Below, in pieces: positions 1-8,977 of a stretch of DNA of 64,000 nt. The translations under genes were made by a program, and so were the position numbers. Origin of the DNA: Bacteroidaceae bacterium (lineage in GTDB: Bacteria; Bacteroidota; Bacteroidia; Bacteroidales; Bacteroidaceae). Under the pieces are notes generated by a model. That model saw nothing but the letters and a program-made list of their open reading frames with translations, was not told the origin of the DNA and made no database searches. Within the stretch, counting starts at the first letter, position 1. The number at the start of each line of letters is the position of its first letter. The DNA lies in contig JAKSJD010000003.1 in the NCBI GenBank assembly GCA_024398435.1, positions 220,781 through 284,780 of the forward strand, in the 5' to 3' direction.

Positions 1-1058
1 GGAATCTTGCAAATCATGTAGTCAAGTTGAGGAGCAACGTATGCAGAGTTGGTTGTACCCATCTCGCCAATCTTGTCGAGAGTGTATCCGAGAGCAATCT
101 TTGCTGCAACGAAAGCAAGAGGATATCCTGTAGCCTTTGATGCAAGAGCAGAAGAACGACTCAGGCGGGCATTGATTTCAATAATGCGGTAGTCGTTTGT
201 GATAGCGTTGAAAGCAAATTGGATGTTACATTCACCGACGATACCGATATGGCGAACACACTCGATAGAGATAGCCTGGAGCATCTTCACCTGTTCGTCA
301 GTAAGCGAACAAGTAGGGGCAACAACTATAGATTCACCAGTGTGGATACCCAGTGGGTCGAAGTTCTCCATGCTTGCTACAGTGAAGCAATGGTCGTTCT
401 TATCGCGGATTACCTCGAATTCAATTTCCTTCCATCCCTTGAGCGATTCCTCAACAAGAATCTGAGGAGCAAACGTGAAAGCACTTTCGGCCAATTCAAG
501 GAAAGCCTTCTTGTCAGGACAGATACCGCTGCCAAGTCCACCAAGAGCATAAGCAGAGCGAACCATTACAGGGAAACCGATATCTTCGGCAGCCTTGATG
601 GCATCGTCGATATTTTCAACAGCATGGCTAACAGGAGTCTTCATGCTGATTTCGTTGAGTTTCTTCACGAAGAGGTCACGGTCCTCAGTACACATGATAG
701 CTTCAACAGAAGTACCAAGTACTTTCACACCGTATTCTTCCAAAACACCAGAGCGATAGAGTTCCGTACCGCAGTTGAGAGCAGTCTGACCACCGAAAGC
801 AAGGAGGATGCCGTCAGGGCGTTCCTTCTTGATGATTTCAGTTACAAAAAAAGGTGTCACTGGAAGGAAATAAACCTTGTCAGCAATACCTTCAGATGTC
901 TGAATAGTAGCGATGTTAGGGTTGACCAGCACACTGCTGATACCTTCCTCCCTTAAAGCTTTGAGAGCTTGCGAACCAGAATAGTCGAACTCACCGGCCT
1001 GACCAATCTTCAAGGCACCGGAGCCTAAAACCAAAACTTTCTTAAATAGCTTTTCCAT
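1..1058 (-). CDS. carB: Carbamoyl-phosphate synthase large subunit, N-terminal part (runs off the window)
   Basis: The reverse strand reads an open frame of about 352 codons from ATG at 1058 to the window edge, without a stop, so the 3' two thirds are missing. The start reads [20 protein letters not shown], the typical CarB N-terminus. It is followed by [22 protein letters not shown], the ATP-grasp signatures [12 protein letters not shown] and [17 protein letters not shown], and [20 protein letters not shown]. The enzyme makes carbamoyl phosphate from bicarbonate, ATP and glutamine-derived ammonia for pyrimidine and arginine synthesis, with CarA as glutaminase partner. carA is not immediately upstream, where a 1.1 kb repeat-rich spacer lies, so carB here seems to start its own transcript. 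Identity is very secure. Confidence 0.97.
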   Translation of the reverse strand, partial: MEKLFKKVLVLGSGALKIGQAGEFDYSGSQALKALREEGISSVLVNPNIATIQTSEGIADKVYFLPVTPFFVTEIIKKERPDGILLAFGGQTALNCGTELYRSGVLEEYGVKVLGTSVEAIMCTEDRDLFVKKLNEISMKTPVSHAVENIDDAIKAAEDIGFPVMVRSAYALGGLGSGICPDKKAFLELAESAFTFAPQILVEESLKGWKEIEFEVIRDKNDHCFTVASMENFDPLGIHTGESIVVAPTCSLTDEQVKMLQAISIECVRHIGIVGECNIQFAFNAITNDYRIIEINARLSRSSALASKATGYPLAFVAAKIALGYTLDKIGEMGTTNSAYVAPQLDYMICKI

Positions 1059-1208
1059 ATATAATTAATGTTCGTGGGCGTGTACGTATATCATATATAG
1101 AATATGTGCAACAGGTCGTTTGCTTTGTCAAGAACCACGTTGCCGTCTTCCTTTTGGTAAGAGAATACTATACCGATAAACATCATGCCTAATCTTTTTA
1201 TCGGGTTG

Positions 1209-1216
1209 CAAAGTTA
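1209..1216 (-). promoter_or_regulatory. Bacteroidota -7 box (TAACTTTG) upstream of carB
   Basis: On the minus strand the bases read TAACTTTG, matching the TAnnTTTG -7 element of Bacteroidota sigma-ABfr promoters. It lies about 150 nt before the carB start, giving a fairly long leader. I see no convincing -33 TTG at the right distance, so this is moderate evidence. Confidence 0.5.
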
Positions 1217-1299
1217 CTGATTTTTTTCGAACTTTCTAACATTTATGCAATTTATTTTATTTTATGCAAATAAAATTCATCATTTCTCCCCAAAATGAC

Positions 1300-1610
1300 T
1301 TTTCAGCCATAAAAAGTGTAGAGTTCAAAAGTTATAAGAGTTATAAGAGAGAAAAGTGTAGAGATTCTTTCCGAAAATAAACCAAGATAAACCTTTTGTA
1401 AGTCAGCCGACTTTCTTCGTCAGTCTTACAGTCGGAATTGATGTCAGATATTATGAGCGAGGCTCCCATCTATGCCCTCAATCCCAACTGCATTGCTTTC
1501 AGCGATTTCACTGACTTCCAAAACGATAAACAGTCGCTTCGCTCAAAACAAATTCAACCCTAACCAACAACGATAACGATAAAAGTGTAGAGTTTAGAGT
1601 GTGGAGTTGA
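1300..1610. repeat. Spacer with word repeats and a possible fourth dispersed-repeat copy
   Basis: No gene is supported here. 1315-1370 holds degenerate words such as TTCAAAAGTTATAAGAG, the nonamer family common in the second polysaccharide operon. 1376-1545 begins with an AAATAAACC/GATAAACC pattern and ends with CGATAAACAG, the same borders as the dispersed repeat at 1611-1788 but in opposite orientation. The middle is too diverged to call a copy with confidence. Confidence 0.4.
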
Positions 1611-1788
1611 ACTGTTTATCTTTGTTTATTGCTCTACCGGAATGTGTTGCCATCCCAATGGAGGGATGGTGGAGGTTGATTTTGATTGGATGATGAGAGC
1701 TTGCTCGCAATCATACAAGGAAAAGCAATCGCCAAATGCTCTGTAGAGAATCACATTCTGGGAGAGGGTTTATTTAGGTTTATTTTCC
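1611..1788 (-). repeat. Dispersed ~170-bp intergenic repeat, copy A (inverted)
   Basis: Read on the minus strand this segment matches 16941-17107 and, less well, 28903-29068. All begin with AAATAAACCTAAA-like sequence, pass through GAATGTGAT, and end CGATAAACAnAGATAAAC. Copies A and B share the core TGATTGCGAGCAAGCTCTCA followed by TCATCCAAT. No coding potential is seen. Copies A and B each lie upstream of a polysaccharide-operon promoter. Confidence 0.75.
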
Positions 1789-1849
1789 AAAGAAAATCAT
1801 AGTCGGAGAAAAGAGCAATGGGCTAGGCTCTGATAACCGTTAACTGAAA

Positions 1850-1917
1850 ACCGTGAACTGTGAACCAATTTCATTCTACATTATCCATTATATACATTGT
1901 CAATTAGATAACTTCTC
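1850..1917 (+). repeat. 68-bp segment inverted at 19221-19286
   Basis: The segment matches the reverse complement of 19221-19286 with two substitutions and one 2-nt indel over about 68 bases. It includes non-repetitive stretches such as CCAATTTCATTCTACA and AGATAACTTCTC as well as heptamer words. The pair flanks the whole first polysaccharide operon, the VirE gene and the start of the second operon. Confidence 0.85.
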
Positions 1918-1990
1918 AATTCTCCATTATCAATTAAATAGATTCTGCATCCTGCATTGACTGCGTCGAACTGAAGTTTCTGCATTTATG
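1918..1990 (+). repeat. Heptamer words (CTCCATT/ATCAATT and TTCTGCA families)
   Basis: 1918-1938 reads in 7-bp steps as CTCCATT, ATCAATT. 1943-1985 has TTCTGCA, TCCTGCA, a 21-bp block containing GCGTCGAACTG, then TTCTGCA. The same heptamer-21-mer-heptamer arrangement recurs at 14960-15000 and inside the GH2 gene start at 54955-55005. Confidence 0.7.
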
Positions 1991-2055
1991 AAGGCGATTT
2001 TTCAATATTTTGTTTCTATTTTCTTTGCAAATCATCAATAATTGTCAAAACTTTA

Positions 2056-2085
2056 TTGCTATCTCGCTAAAAATCAGTATCTTTG
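2056..2085 (+). promoter_or_regulatory. Promoter of polysaccharide operon 1
   Basis: TTG at 2056-2058 and TATCTTTG at 2078-2085 are separated by 19 nt, a good fit to the Bacteroidota TTG-N19-21-TAnnTTTG promoter. The same arrangement and surrounding bases recur at 17247-17276 ahead of polysaccharide operon 2. Transcription would start around 2092. Confidence 0.75.
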
Positions 2086-2091
2086 CAACCT

Positions 2092-2160
2092 CATATACAT
2101 GTATGCGTATATGTGTACATGCGCAGCCCTCATGTGACAGGCTGAGGCGAAGCTGTGGAA
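2092..2160 (+). ncRNA. Structured leader RNA of polysaccharide operon 1, copy 1
   Basis: Two hairpins can be drawn. Hairpin 1 is CATATAC (2092-2098) with GTATATG (2107-2113). Hairpin 2 is CAGCC (2124-2128) with GGCTG (2140-2144), with loop CTCATGTGACA. A conserved tail GCGAAGCTGTGG follows and ends about 12 nt before the flippase ATG. Copy 2 at 17283-17353 has different stem bases that still pair, plus the same loop and tail. This looks like a cis-regulatory leader, perhaps for antitermination, as is known for capsule operons controlled by NusG paralogues. No function is proven. Confidence 0.6.
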
Positions 2161-2169
2161 TTAAATCCT

Positions 2170-3702
2170 ATGAGTAACTACGAAAATAATAAACGAATAG
2201 CCAAGAACACTACAATGCTCTATATTAGAATGTTGTTGGTGATGATTGTGTCGTTGTATACATCAAGGGTTGTTCTGCAAGTATTGGGAAATGAAGACTA
2301 TGGCACATATCAGGCAGTAGGAGGCATCGTAGGATTGCTCGTGTTTATTAATACAGCTTTAAGTCAAGGAACATCTCGTTTTCTCCTTTTTGAAATGGGC
2401 AAGCGTGATAGCAATAGGTTAGCAAAGTTGTTCTCAACAATGTTAAATGCGCATGTTATCATTGCACTAATAATTGTCCTTCTTGCAGAAACGATAGGAT
2501 TATGGTTTGTGTATAATAAGCTTGTAATTGCTTCTGATAGGATGGATGCTGCGATAATCGTGTATCACTTGTCGGTTGTTACAGCTTTTGTGTCAATTAC
2601 TCAAACGCCTTACAGTGCAGCAATAAAAAGTCATGAGAGATTTGATTTATATGCATACACAAGTATAATTGAAGTGGTCTTGAAATTGGTGATAGTTTAC
2701 TTACTTACGATTTCTCCTATAGATAAGTTAGCCTTTTATGCGTTGTTGCTGTGTCTATTGTCTGTAGGTGTTGCAATGTTCTATAGAGTGTATTGTATTC
2801 GTCATTTTAAAGAAACTCAATACAATTTTATTTTTGATAAGGACATATTTAAGGAGGTGACATCATATTGTGGTTGGAATCTGTTTTCCAATATATCAGT
2901 TGCATTGAGCACGCAAGGTATGATTGTTTTGATAAACATGTTTTTTAGTGGAACTATTGTAACATCGATTTCAATAGCAACAACAGTAAAAAACCAAGCA
3001 AAAGGTTTTGTTGACAATTTCCGTGTTGCAGCAATACCTCAAATAGTAAAGAAGTATGCAGGAGGCGAGACGGAATACAGTAAGCATCTATTGCTTGAAA
3101 CATCTAAGTATAGTTATTTCCTGTTTATTTTATTTGGTTTGCCAATATATTTAGAATCTGAGAATATATTGTCATTGTGGTTAGGACAAATACCGGATTA
3201 TTCTCCTATTTTCTTGAGAATAATTGTGTTAACGGCTATAATGGAATTGTTTACAAGTTGTATGTTTACAACATTGGATGTTGTTGGCAAAATTCGTGAA
3301 TACTCGATCATATACCCATTGATATTGTTTGCTACATTTCCTTTAACATATTTTTTCTATAAAATAGGAATGCCTCCGGTTACGGTTTCGTATGTTATGT
3401 TGGTAGCATATATGATATTAGCTTTTATTGTTATGCCTGTTTTGTCAGTAAGAATAGCAAAATATACCTTAAACGATATTATTCAATTATATGTGCCATG
3501 TCTGAAGGTTACTTTGTTGTCTGTGCCAATTCCAGCTTTGGCTTACATGTATTTGCCAATCGACAATGCTTTCCTTCATTTGTTAATCATTACGATTGTT
3601 TCAATACTATCAATAGGTGTGTGTATTTGGTATGTAGGATTGAATAATGATGTACGAACCTTGATTATGTCAAATGTAAAAAGTAAATTATTTCGTAGAT
3701 GA
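2170..3702 (+). CDS. Polysaccharide flippase (Wzx-like, MATE/MOP superfamily)
   Basis: A 510-residue, very hydrophobic protein with about 12-14 predicted membrane segments. It begins MSNYENNKRIAKNTTMLYIR and then has the segment MLLVMIVSLYTSRVVLQVLG, the usual start of Bacteroidota lipopolysaccharide/O-antigen flippases. I prefer ATG 2170 over the in-frame GTG at 2155, because family members start at this point and the GTG belongs to the conserved leader tail. Its expected role is to flip undecaprenyl-linked repeat units across the inner membrane. It is the first gene of the operon, directly after the structured leader, and overlaps the next gene by 4 bp. Confidence 0.9.
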   Translation: MSNYENNKRIAKNTTMLYIRMLLVMIVSLYTSRVVLQVLGNEDYGTYQAVGGIVGLLVFINTALSQGTSRFLLFEMGKRDSNRLAKLFSTMLNAHVIIALIIVLLAETIGLWFVYNKLVIASDRMDAAIIVYHLSVVTAFVSITQTPYSAAIKSHERFDLYAYTSIIEVVLKLVIVYLLTISPIDKLAFYALLLCLLSVGVAMFYRVYCIRHFKETQYNFIFDKDIFKEVTSYCGWNLFSNISVALSTQGMIVLINMFFSGTIVTSISIATTVKNQAKGFVDNFRVAAIPQIVKKYAGGETEYSKHLLLETSKYSYFLFILFGLPIYLESENILSLWLGQIPDYSPIFLRIIVLTAIMELFTSCMFTTLDVVGKIREYSIIYPLILFATFPLTYFFYKIGMPPVTVSYVMLVAYMILAFIVMPVLSVRIAKYTLNDIIQLYVPCLKVTLLSVPIPALAYMYLPIDNAFLHLLIITIVSILSIGVCIWYVGLNNDVRTLIMSNVKSKLFRR

Positions 3703-4538
3703 ACATATTTAAGAAAATCTATAATGGAGCAGTAAATGCTGCAAAATCTGCTTTGTTCCAGAAGTTGATAAGAAGGGAACCCGTTGTTATCCGTGATGTG
3801 ACAACGAATCTACTATCTGGTAAGTCTGCCATAGTAACAGGAGGTAATAGTGGCATTGGATATGCAATTGCAAAGAAGTTTATTGAAGCAGGTGCGGAAC
3901 AGGTAACTATCATTGGACGAAATGCTGATAAAACCAAAAGTGTAGCAGAAGAACTTGGCTGCTCATATTTAGTTTTGGATGTTACTGATATTGATGCTAT
4001 GGTTAATATAGTGTCAGCGTATATTGCAAATCGTAAGGTTGATATTTTGGTAAATAGTGCTGGAGTACTTGATAAGGAACCATGGTTGGAGAAGACGTCA
4101 AAAGGTTTTGATGTCGTAATGAATACAAATTTGAAGGCTGCTTATTTTATGAGCCAGACTATAGCCAAGCACATGGTAAGTAAGGGTATTCATGGTCATA
4201 TACTGAATATCAGCTCGTCATCAAGTAAAAGACCAGGGTGGGGACCTTATCAGTTGTCCAAGCATGCATTGAATGCGATGACAGAAGGTTTTGCCCATAA
4301 TTTGGCTTGTCATGGAATAACAGTTAACGGAATCGCTCCAGGCATTACTGCTACACCGATGCAAGATGGCAATTTAGAAGAAGGAAGTTTGACATATAAT
4401 AATCCTATGCGCAGAGCGCAATCTCCAGAGGAAATTGCAAATTTAGCTGTGTTTATGGTTAGTGATTTGGGCAATAGTATTATTGGAGACACTGTGATGA
4501 TGACTGGTGGCAGTGGTAATTTAAGTATTCATGGATAA
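3699..4538 (+). CDS. Short-chain dehydrogenase/reductase (SDR)
   Basis: A 279-residue classical SDR. The Rossmann motif TGGNSGIG lies near residues 47-54, NSAGV near 120, the catalytic Ser in ISSSSS near 170, and YQLSK provides the Tyr-Lys pair near 184. An extension of about 40 residues precedes the Rossmann fold. It overlaps the flippase by 4 bp (ATGA) and is followed after 10 bp by a ThDP enzyme, so the two probably act in one pathway making an unusual sugar or acid building block. The substrate cannot be read from sequence. The family is certain, the role inferred. Confidence 0.9.
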   Translation: MNIFKKIYNGAVNAAKSALFQKLIRREPVVIRDVTTNLLSGKSAIVTGGNSGIGYAIAKKFIEAGAEQVTIIGRNADKTKSVAEELGCSYLVLDVTDIDAMVNIVSAYIANRKVDILVNSAGVLDKEPWLEKTSKGFDVVMNTNLKAAYFMSQTIAKHMVSKGIHGHILNISSSSSKRPGWGPYQLSKHALNAMTEGFAHNLACHGITVNGIAPGITATPMQDGNLEEGSLTYNNPMRRAQSPEEIANLAVFMVSDLGNSIIGDTVMMTGGSGNLSIHG

Positions 4539-4548
4539 GAGTTAAGAT

Positions 4549-6309
4549 ATGAAATATACAGATATTCGTAATACACAGATAGTGCTTTATCTTCTTAAAG
4601 CACATGGGATAAAAAAGGTGATAGCATCGCCTGGTACTCAGAATATGAGCCTTGTTGTCAGTATGCAACATGATTCGTGGTTCGAAATGTATTCTGCACC
4701 CGATGAGCGCAGCGCGGCCTATATGGCTTGTGGATTGGCTGCAGAAAGTGGCGAACCTGTAGTTTTGAGTTGTACAGGTGCAACAGCATCAAGAAATTAC
4801 ATTCCAGGCTTAACGGAAGCGTATTATAGAAAGTTGCCGGTTGTCGCAATCACTTCTACAGCGCGATTGGCTGCTGTTGGTCATAATGTACCTCAGATAA
4901 TAGATCGTTCAGCCCATCAAAAAGATATAGTCAAAATCAGTGTGGTTGCTCGTGCAGTCTTTGATAAGATGGATGAGTGGGATTGTTCTGTTCAAGTGAA
5001 TAAAGCTTTGTTGGAACTTACACACAATGGAGGCGGTCCAGTTCATGTCAATCTCGAAAAGGTTGATGGTGATACCTTTTCCGTATCAGAACTTCCTAAA
5101 TGCAGGGTGATAAATAGATATTCTTTTAATGATGCGTTCCCCAAGATAGCAGGCAAACAAGTAGCTATATTTGTAGGGTCTCATATTGAATGGAGTAAAT
5201 GTGACACACAAATACTTGATGACTTTTGCTGCAAAACAGGAGCAATCGTATTTTGTGACCAAACTAGTAATTACCAAGGCAAGTATAGGGTACAGCATTC
5301 ACTCGTAGCATCTCAAGAACATTACAATTCTTCAATTTTTGATGCTGATGTATTAATTAACATGGGCGAAGTATCTGGTGATTATTATCAGTTGATGAGA
5401 TTAGGACAACATGCAAGAGAAGTATGGCGTGTTAGTGAGGATGGTGAATTGAAAGATACATTCAAAAAGTTGACGAAAGTTTTTGAAATGCCAGAAAGAG
5501 AGTTTTTTAAACGATATGTTGATGTGTCGTCTTCAATTGACTCAGTTGAATCAAGATTGAATATAGCAATCGATGAGTACGATAGAATCCACGGGAAGAT
5601 TCCTGAATTACCATTCTGCAATATTTGGATTGCAAGTAAGTTGCATTGTGAAATCCCAGATAATTCAGTGTTGCATTTTGGTATTTTGAATTCGTTGCGT
5701 GCTTGGAACTTTTTCAAGGTTGATCCAAGTGTGTTGGCATATAGTAATGTCGGTGGATTTGGAATAGATGGTGGAGTTTCAACAATGATTGGCTCATCTT
5801 TGGCCAATCCTCAGAAGTTGCATTTTGGTGTGTTTGGGGACTTGGCTTTCTTCTATGATATGAATTCCATCGGAAATCGTCATGTTGGCAATAATGTCCG
5901 CATTTTGCTGATTAATAATGCCAAAGGCTCTGAGTTCAAACTATATTCCCACCCTGCATCAAAATTAGGAGGAGAGGAAGATGAATATATAGCAGCCGCT
6001 AGACATTATGGAAACCAATCAAACAATCTTGTTAAGCACTATGCTTCTGATTTGGGCTTTTTATATCTCTCGGCTAATAATAAAGATGAGTTTTTGAATC
6101 AATATAAACAATTTGTATCACCAGAAATAAGTGACCGACCAATACTGTTTGAAGTTTTTACTGATGCCCAAGATGAAAGTCGTGCTTTACAGCAAGTAAA
6201 TAGTATCGAATATTCAACAGAATCAAAAGGCAAAAACTTAATCCATGATATAGTTGGCGATAAGGCTTATATAGCAATGTCAAATCTTAAATCTAAATTA
6301 TCGAAGTAG
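4549..6309 (+). CDS. Thiamine-diphosphate-dependent enzyme, MenD-like
   Basis: A 586-residue ThDP enzyme. The N-terminal pyrimidine-binding domain has ASPGTQN and the cofactor-activating Glu in SAPDERSAAYMACGLA (near residue 53). The C-terminal domain has GDLAFFYDMN followed by ILLINNAKG, the Mg/ThDP-binding motif in the MenD-like GDL form rather than GDG. It is about 30 residues longer than typical MenD and no other menaquinone gene is nearby. I therefore read it as a MenD-like C-C bond-forming or decarboxylating enzyme in polysaccharide precursor synthesis, paired with the SDR upstream. The true reaction is unknown. Confidence 0.8.
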   Translation: MKYTDIRNTQIVLYLLKAHGIKKVIASPGTQNMSLVVSMQHDSWFEMYSAPDERSAAYMACGLAAESGEPVVLSCTGATASRNYIPGLTEAYYRKLPVVAITSTARLAAVGHNVPQIIDRSAHQKDIVKISVVARAVFDKMDEWDCSVQVNKALLELTHNGGGPVHVNLEKVDGDTFSVSELPKCRVINRYSFNDAFPKIAGKQVAIFVGSHIEWSKCDTQILDDFCCKTGAIVFCDQTSNYQGKYRVQHSLVASQEHYNSSIFDADVLINMGEVSGDYYQLMRLGQHAREVWRVSEDGELKDTFKKLTKVFEMPEREFFKRYVDVSSSIDSVESRLNIAIDEYDRIHGKIPELPFCNIWIASKLHCEIPDNSVLHFGILNSLRAWNFFKVDPSVLAYSNVGGFGIDGGVSTMIGSSLANPQKLHFGVFGDLAFFYDMNSIGNRHVGNNVRILLINNAKGSEFKLYSHPASKLGGEEDEYIAAARHYGNQSNNLVKHYASDLGFLYLSANNKDEFLNQYKQFVSPEISDRPILFEVFTDAQDESRALQQVNSIEYSTESKGKNLIHDIVGDKAYIAMSNLKSKLSK

Positions 6310-6311
6310 TC

Positions 6312-7409
6312 ATGAAAGTTGGAATTTTGACCTTTCACCGTGCCATTAATTATGGTGCTGTATTGCAAGCGTATGCAACGCAACAAGTATTAATTTCCAT
6401 GGGACACGATGCCTATGTCATAAATTATTTAATTCCATGTGTTGAAAATTCCGATAGAGCACCATTTTTGCCTAATGGAAAAATGAATCTTTTTATTCAT
6501 GGTCATATTCGTTCGTGGTGGTTATATGATTCAAATAAATGCAATACTTTGAAAAAACGTAAGTTGTGGGATGATTTCTTGGCTTATAGGTTGCGTTTAA
6601 CCGAATCATGCCTTCAAGATTCGATACCTCAAGATTTTGATGCATACATAATTGGAAGTGATCAAGTTTGGAGTAGTTATATATGTAATGGACTTGATCC
6701 TGTTTACTGGGGAAATTTTAAACATCCGGAAGATAGTAGAGTGATAGCATATGCAGCGAGTACTTCTGTGACAGATATGAAAAAACAATCTCCGGATACA
6801 TTATGTGGTTTGATGTCGAATTTTAACTCAATTTCCGTTAGAGATGAAAAAGTGATGAGTTTTATAAATAAAGAATTGATTCTCAACTCAAATTATTCAA
6901 TTCCTCATGCTTTTTTGACAATCGACCCTACGATACTAGGAGGTAGGAATATTTGGGATACATTTACTAGCAAGCATTCACTGCCAGAAAAATATATTCT
7001 GTATTTTGCCGCACGAACATATAAGCCAAATCCTAATGCGATAAGAGAAAAAGCGATGCAGTTAGCTGATAAATTTGGATGCAGAGTCTTATCTATTAAC
7101 TTTGGAGAGGATTCTCCAGAGGATTTTGTTGTAAAGATAAAGAATGCAGAAGCCGTCATTTCTTCATCGTTTCATGGTGTGGCTTTTTCGCTAATTTTCA
7201 ATAAACCATTATTTGCAATTGCATATGGAGATGAACAGGATAGCCGATATGTAAATCTTCTCAATAATATTGGTGCTCAAAAAATGATTCATGGAATAGA
7301 TGAAGATTTGGATCCCGATATTGATTTTGATTATGATAAGATTAACATTAATATTGAGCGATTGAGAACTGCATCTTTGGACTATTTGACGAAATCCCTA
7401 AATTCATAA
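6312..7409 (+). CDS. Polysaccharide pyruvyl transferase family protein
   Basis: A 365-residue protein starting MKVGILTFHRAINYGAVLQA, the hallmark of the Bacteroidota branch of the pyruvyl-transferase (CsaB-like) family. YIIGSDQVWS near residue 115 and ISSSFHGVAFSLIFNKP near 280 are further conserved blocks. Family members add pyruvate ketals from PEP to glycans. Some relatives sit in polysaccharide loci without proven activity. It starts 2 bp after the ThDP enzyme stop and 8 bp before the GT8 gene, so it is cotranscribed. Confidence 0.88.
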   Translation: MKVGILTFHRAINYGAVLQAYATQQVLISMGHDAYVINYLIPCVENSDRAPFLPNGKMNLFIHGHIRSWWLYDSNKCNTLKKRKLWDDFLAYRLRLTESCLQDSIPQDFDAYIIGSDQVWSSYICNGLDPVYWGNFKHPEDSRVIAYAASTSVTDMKKQSPDTLCGLMSNFNSISVRDEKVMSFINKELILNSNYSIPHAFLTIDPTILGGRNIWDTFTSKHSLPEKYILYFAARTYKPNPNAIREKAMQLADKFGCRVLSINFGEDSPEDFVVKIKNAEAVISSSFHGVAFSLIFNKPLFAIAYGDEQDSRYVNLLNNIGAQKMIHGIDEDLDPDIDFDYDKININIERLRTASLDYLTKSLNS

Positions 7410-7417
7410 GAGTAAAT

Positions 7418-8380
7418 ATGGATATTTTATTGTGTTTTAGTGACCGTTATACGATGCCAAGTGGTGTCACTATTTGCTCTATATGTGTAAATAATATTGA
7501 AGAGCTAATTAATTTTCATATTATTTCAGATAGAGATTTTACCGATGAAAATAAAAATAAGTTGCGGACATTAGTTAGTGGCTATCCCAGTAAGTATATA
7601 AATTTCTATGAATTGAACGACGAACTTATAAATACAACAATGAGATTCGAAAATCATTGGTGGCCAAAATATGTTTTTTATCGTTTGTTTATGGAGAAAA
7701 TGCTTCCTAGTAATATCAGTAAAGTGTTGTATTTAGATAGCGATATTATCGTTAGGAATTCACTTTCAGCATTATGGAATGAAAACATATCTGATGTGGC
7801 AGTGGGTTGTGTCATTGATGCTTTGTCTGGTTCTATTGAACAATATAATAGGCTAGGATTTTCTTCTGATTATGAATATTTCAATGCGGGTGTACTATTA
7901 GTAAATCTAGAATACTGGCGAACTCATAATATTACAGATCGATTTGTTGATACATTAAAATACAAAGCCGATATTATCAAACAGCAAGATCAAGATGTCC
8001 TTAATTATGTTTTGCATGATTCAAAACGATTACTGAAATTCACCTACAATTTCCAGTCAGGATTCATGTATAAGTTATCAATGTTAGGTTTGGACTATAA
8101 TAAATATAAAAATGAAATAGATGCAGCAGCTGACGATCCGATTGTGTTGCATTTGTCAGGAATGCGTCCGTGGATTTCTGGCAGAATGAAACACCCATAC
8201 GAGTCGGAATTTTTTAAATATAAAGCTTTATCTATATGGCGAGATGATTATTTGTGGCCATGCAATCTTACAATAAAAACTAGAATCATCAATTTCTTGC
8301 GTCCATTCTTGAGTAAGTTTGGAATTTGTCATATTATTCAAAATCCATTCGATAGTAAATATAAATTAAAACGAATTTGA
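7418..8380 (+). CDS. Glycosyltransferase family 8 (LgtC-like)
   Basis: A 320-residue GT8 protein. It opens MDILLCFSDRYTMPSGVTIC, has the metal-binding DxD in VLYLDSDIIV near residue 107, FNAGVLLVNLEYWR near 155, QQDQDVLNYV near 190, and the C-terminal HLSGMRPW block near 245, where LgtC-type enzymes place a metal-ligand His (HxxGxxKPW). It would transfer a hexose from a nucleotide sugar, probably as a cytoplasmic retaining enzyme. The sugar is unknown. It lies between the pyruvyl transferase and rfbC with short gaps. Confidence 0.9.
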   Translation: MDILLCFSDRYTMPSGVTICSICVNNIEELINFHIISDRDFTDENKNKLRTLVSGYPSKYINFYELNDELINTTMRFENHWWPKYVFYRLFMEKMLPSNISKVLYLDSDIIVRNSLSALWNENISDVAVGCVIDALSGSIEQYNRLGFSSDYEYFNAGVLLVNLEYWRTHNITDRFVDTLKYKADIIKQQDQDVLNYVLHDSKRLLKFTYNFQSGFMYKLSMLGLDYNKYKNEIDAAADDPIVLHLSGMRPWISGRMKHPYESEFFKYKALSIWRDDYLWPCNLTIKTRIINFLRPFLSKFGICHIIQNPFDSKYKLKRI

Positions 8381-8386
8381 AAACTG

Positions 8387-8938
8387 ATGAAATTCTTGAA
8401 TACAATTATTGATGGTGTATATATAATTGACCCAGATGTCCATGTTGATAGTCGAGGGCATTTTTATGAATCATTCAATCAAGCAGAGTTTGAATCTGCA
8501 ATAGGAAATATTCATTTTGTTCAAGACAACGAAAGTTATTCACACCATGGGGTTATTCGTGGTTTGCATTATCAAAGGCCCCCGTATACACAAGCGAAGC
8601 TTGCTCGATGCGTTCGCGGTAAGATATTAGATGTTGCAGTGGATTTGAGAAGGAAATCAAAAACATATGGTACTTATGTTGCTGTTGAATTGTCAGAAGT
8701 CAACCATCGTCAGTTGTTTATTCCTAAGGGATGTGCACATGGGTTCTCTGTATTATCCGAGTCTGCAATATTTCAGTATAAATGCGATGAGTATTATCAC
8801 CCAGAGGCAGAGATCGGCTTTGCATGGGATGACAAACAAGTCAATGTTAACTGGCAAGTTGATATGTGTGATGTTGTTTTGGCAGATAAGGATAAGTCTA
8901 GAATGCTATTTCGAGAGTTACCGCTTGATTTCGTTTAG
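8387..8938 (+). CDS. rfbC: dTDP-4-dehydrorhamnose 3,5-epimerase
   Basis: A 183-residue cupin-fold protein of the normal RmlC length. Conserved blocks are DSRGHFYESFNQ near residue 22, HHGVIRGLHYQRPP near 53-66 with the active-site His, CVRGKILDVAVDLR near 75, and LFIPKGCAHGFSVLSE near 110. It epimerises dTDP-4-keto-6-deoxyglucose toward dTDP-rhamnose. No rfbA, rfbB or rfbD is in the window, so the other steps must be encoded elsewhere, or the enzyme acts in another 6-deoxysugar route. Six bases separate it from the GT8 gene. Confidence 0.95.
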   Translation: MKFLNTIIDGVYIIDPDVHVDSRGHFYESFNQAEFESAIGNIHFVQDNESYSHHGVIRGLHYQRPPYTQAKLARCVRGKILDVAVDLRRKSKTYGTYVAVELSEVNHRQLFIPKGCAHGFSVLSESAIFQYKCDEYYHPEAEIGFAWDDKQVNVNWQVDMCDVVLADKDKSRMLFRELPLDFV

Positions 8939-8977
8939 GTTTTGAAATACGATTTTTCGTGTTACTAATTTAGAAAT

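Noticed and set aside
219-956. Long plus-strand open frames within the first kilobase
   Set aside because: They are antisense to the clear carB frame on the minus strand and resemble no protein family.
2056-2160. JUMPstart/ops-type element
   Set aside because: The enterobacterial ops core is not present. The shared hairpins are a different sequence.
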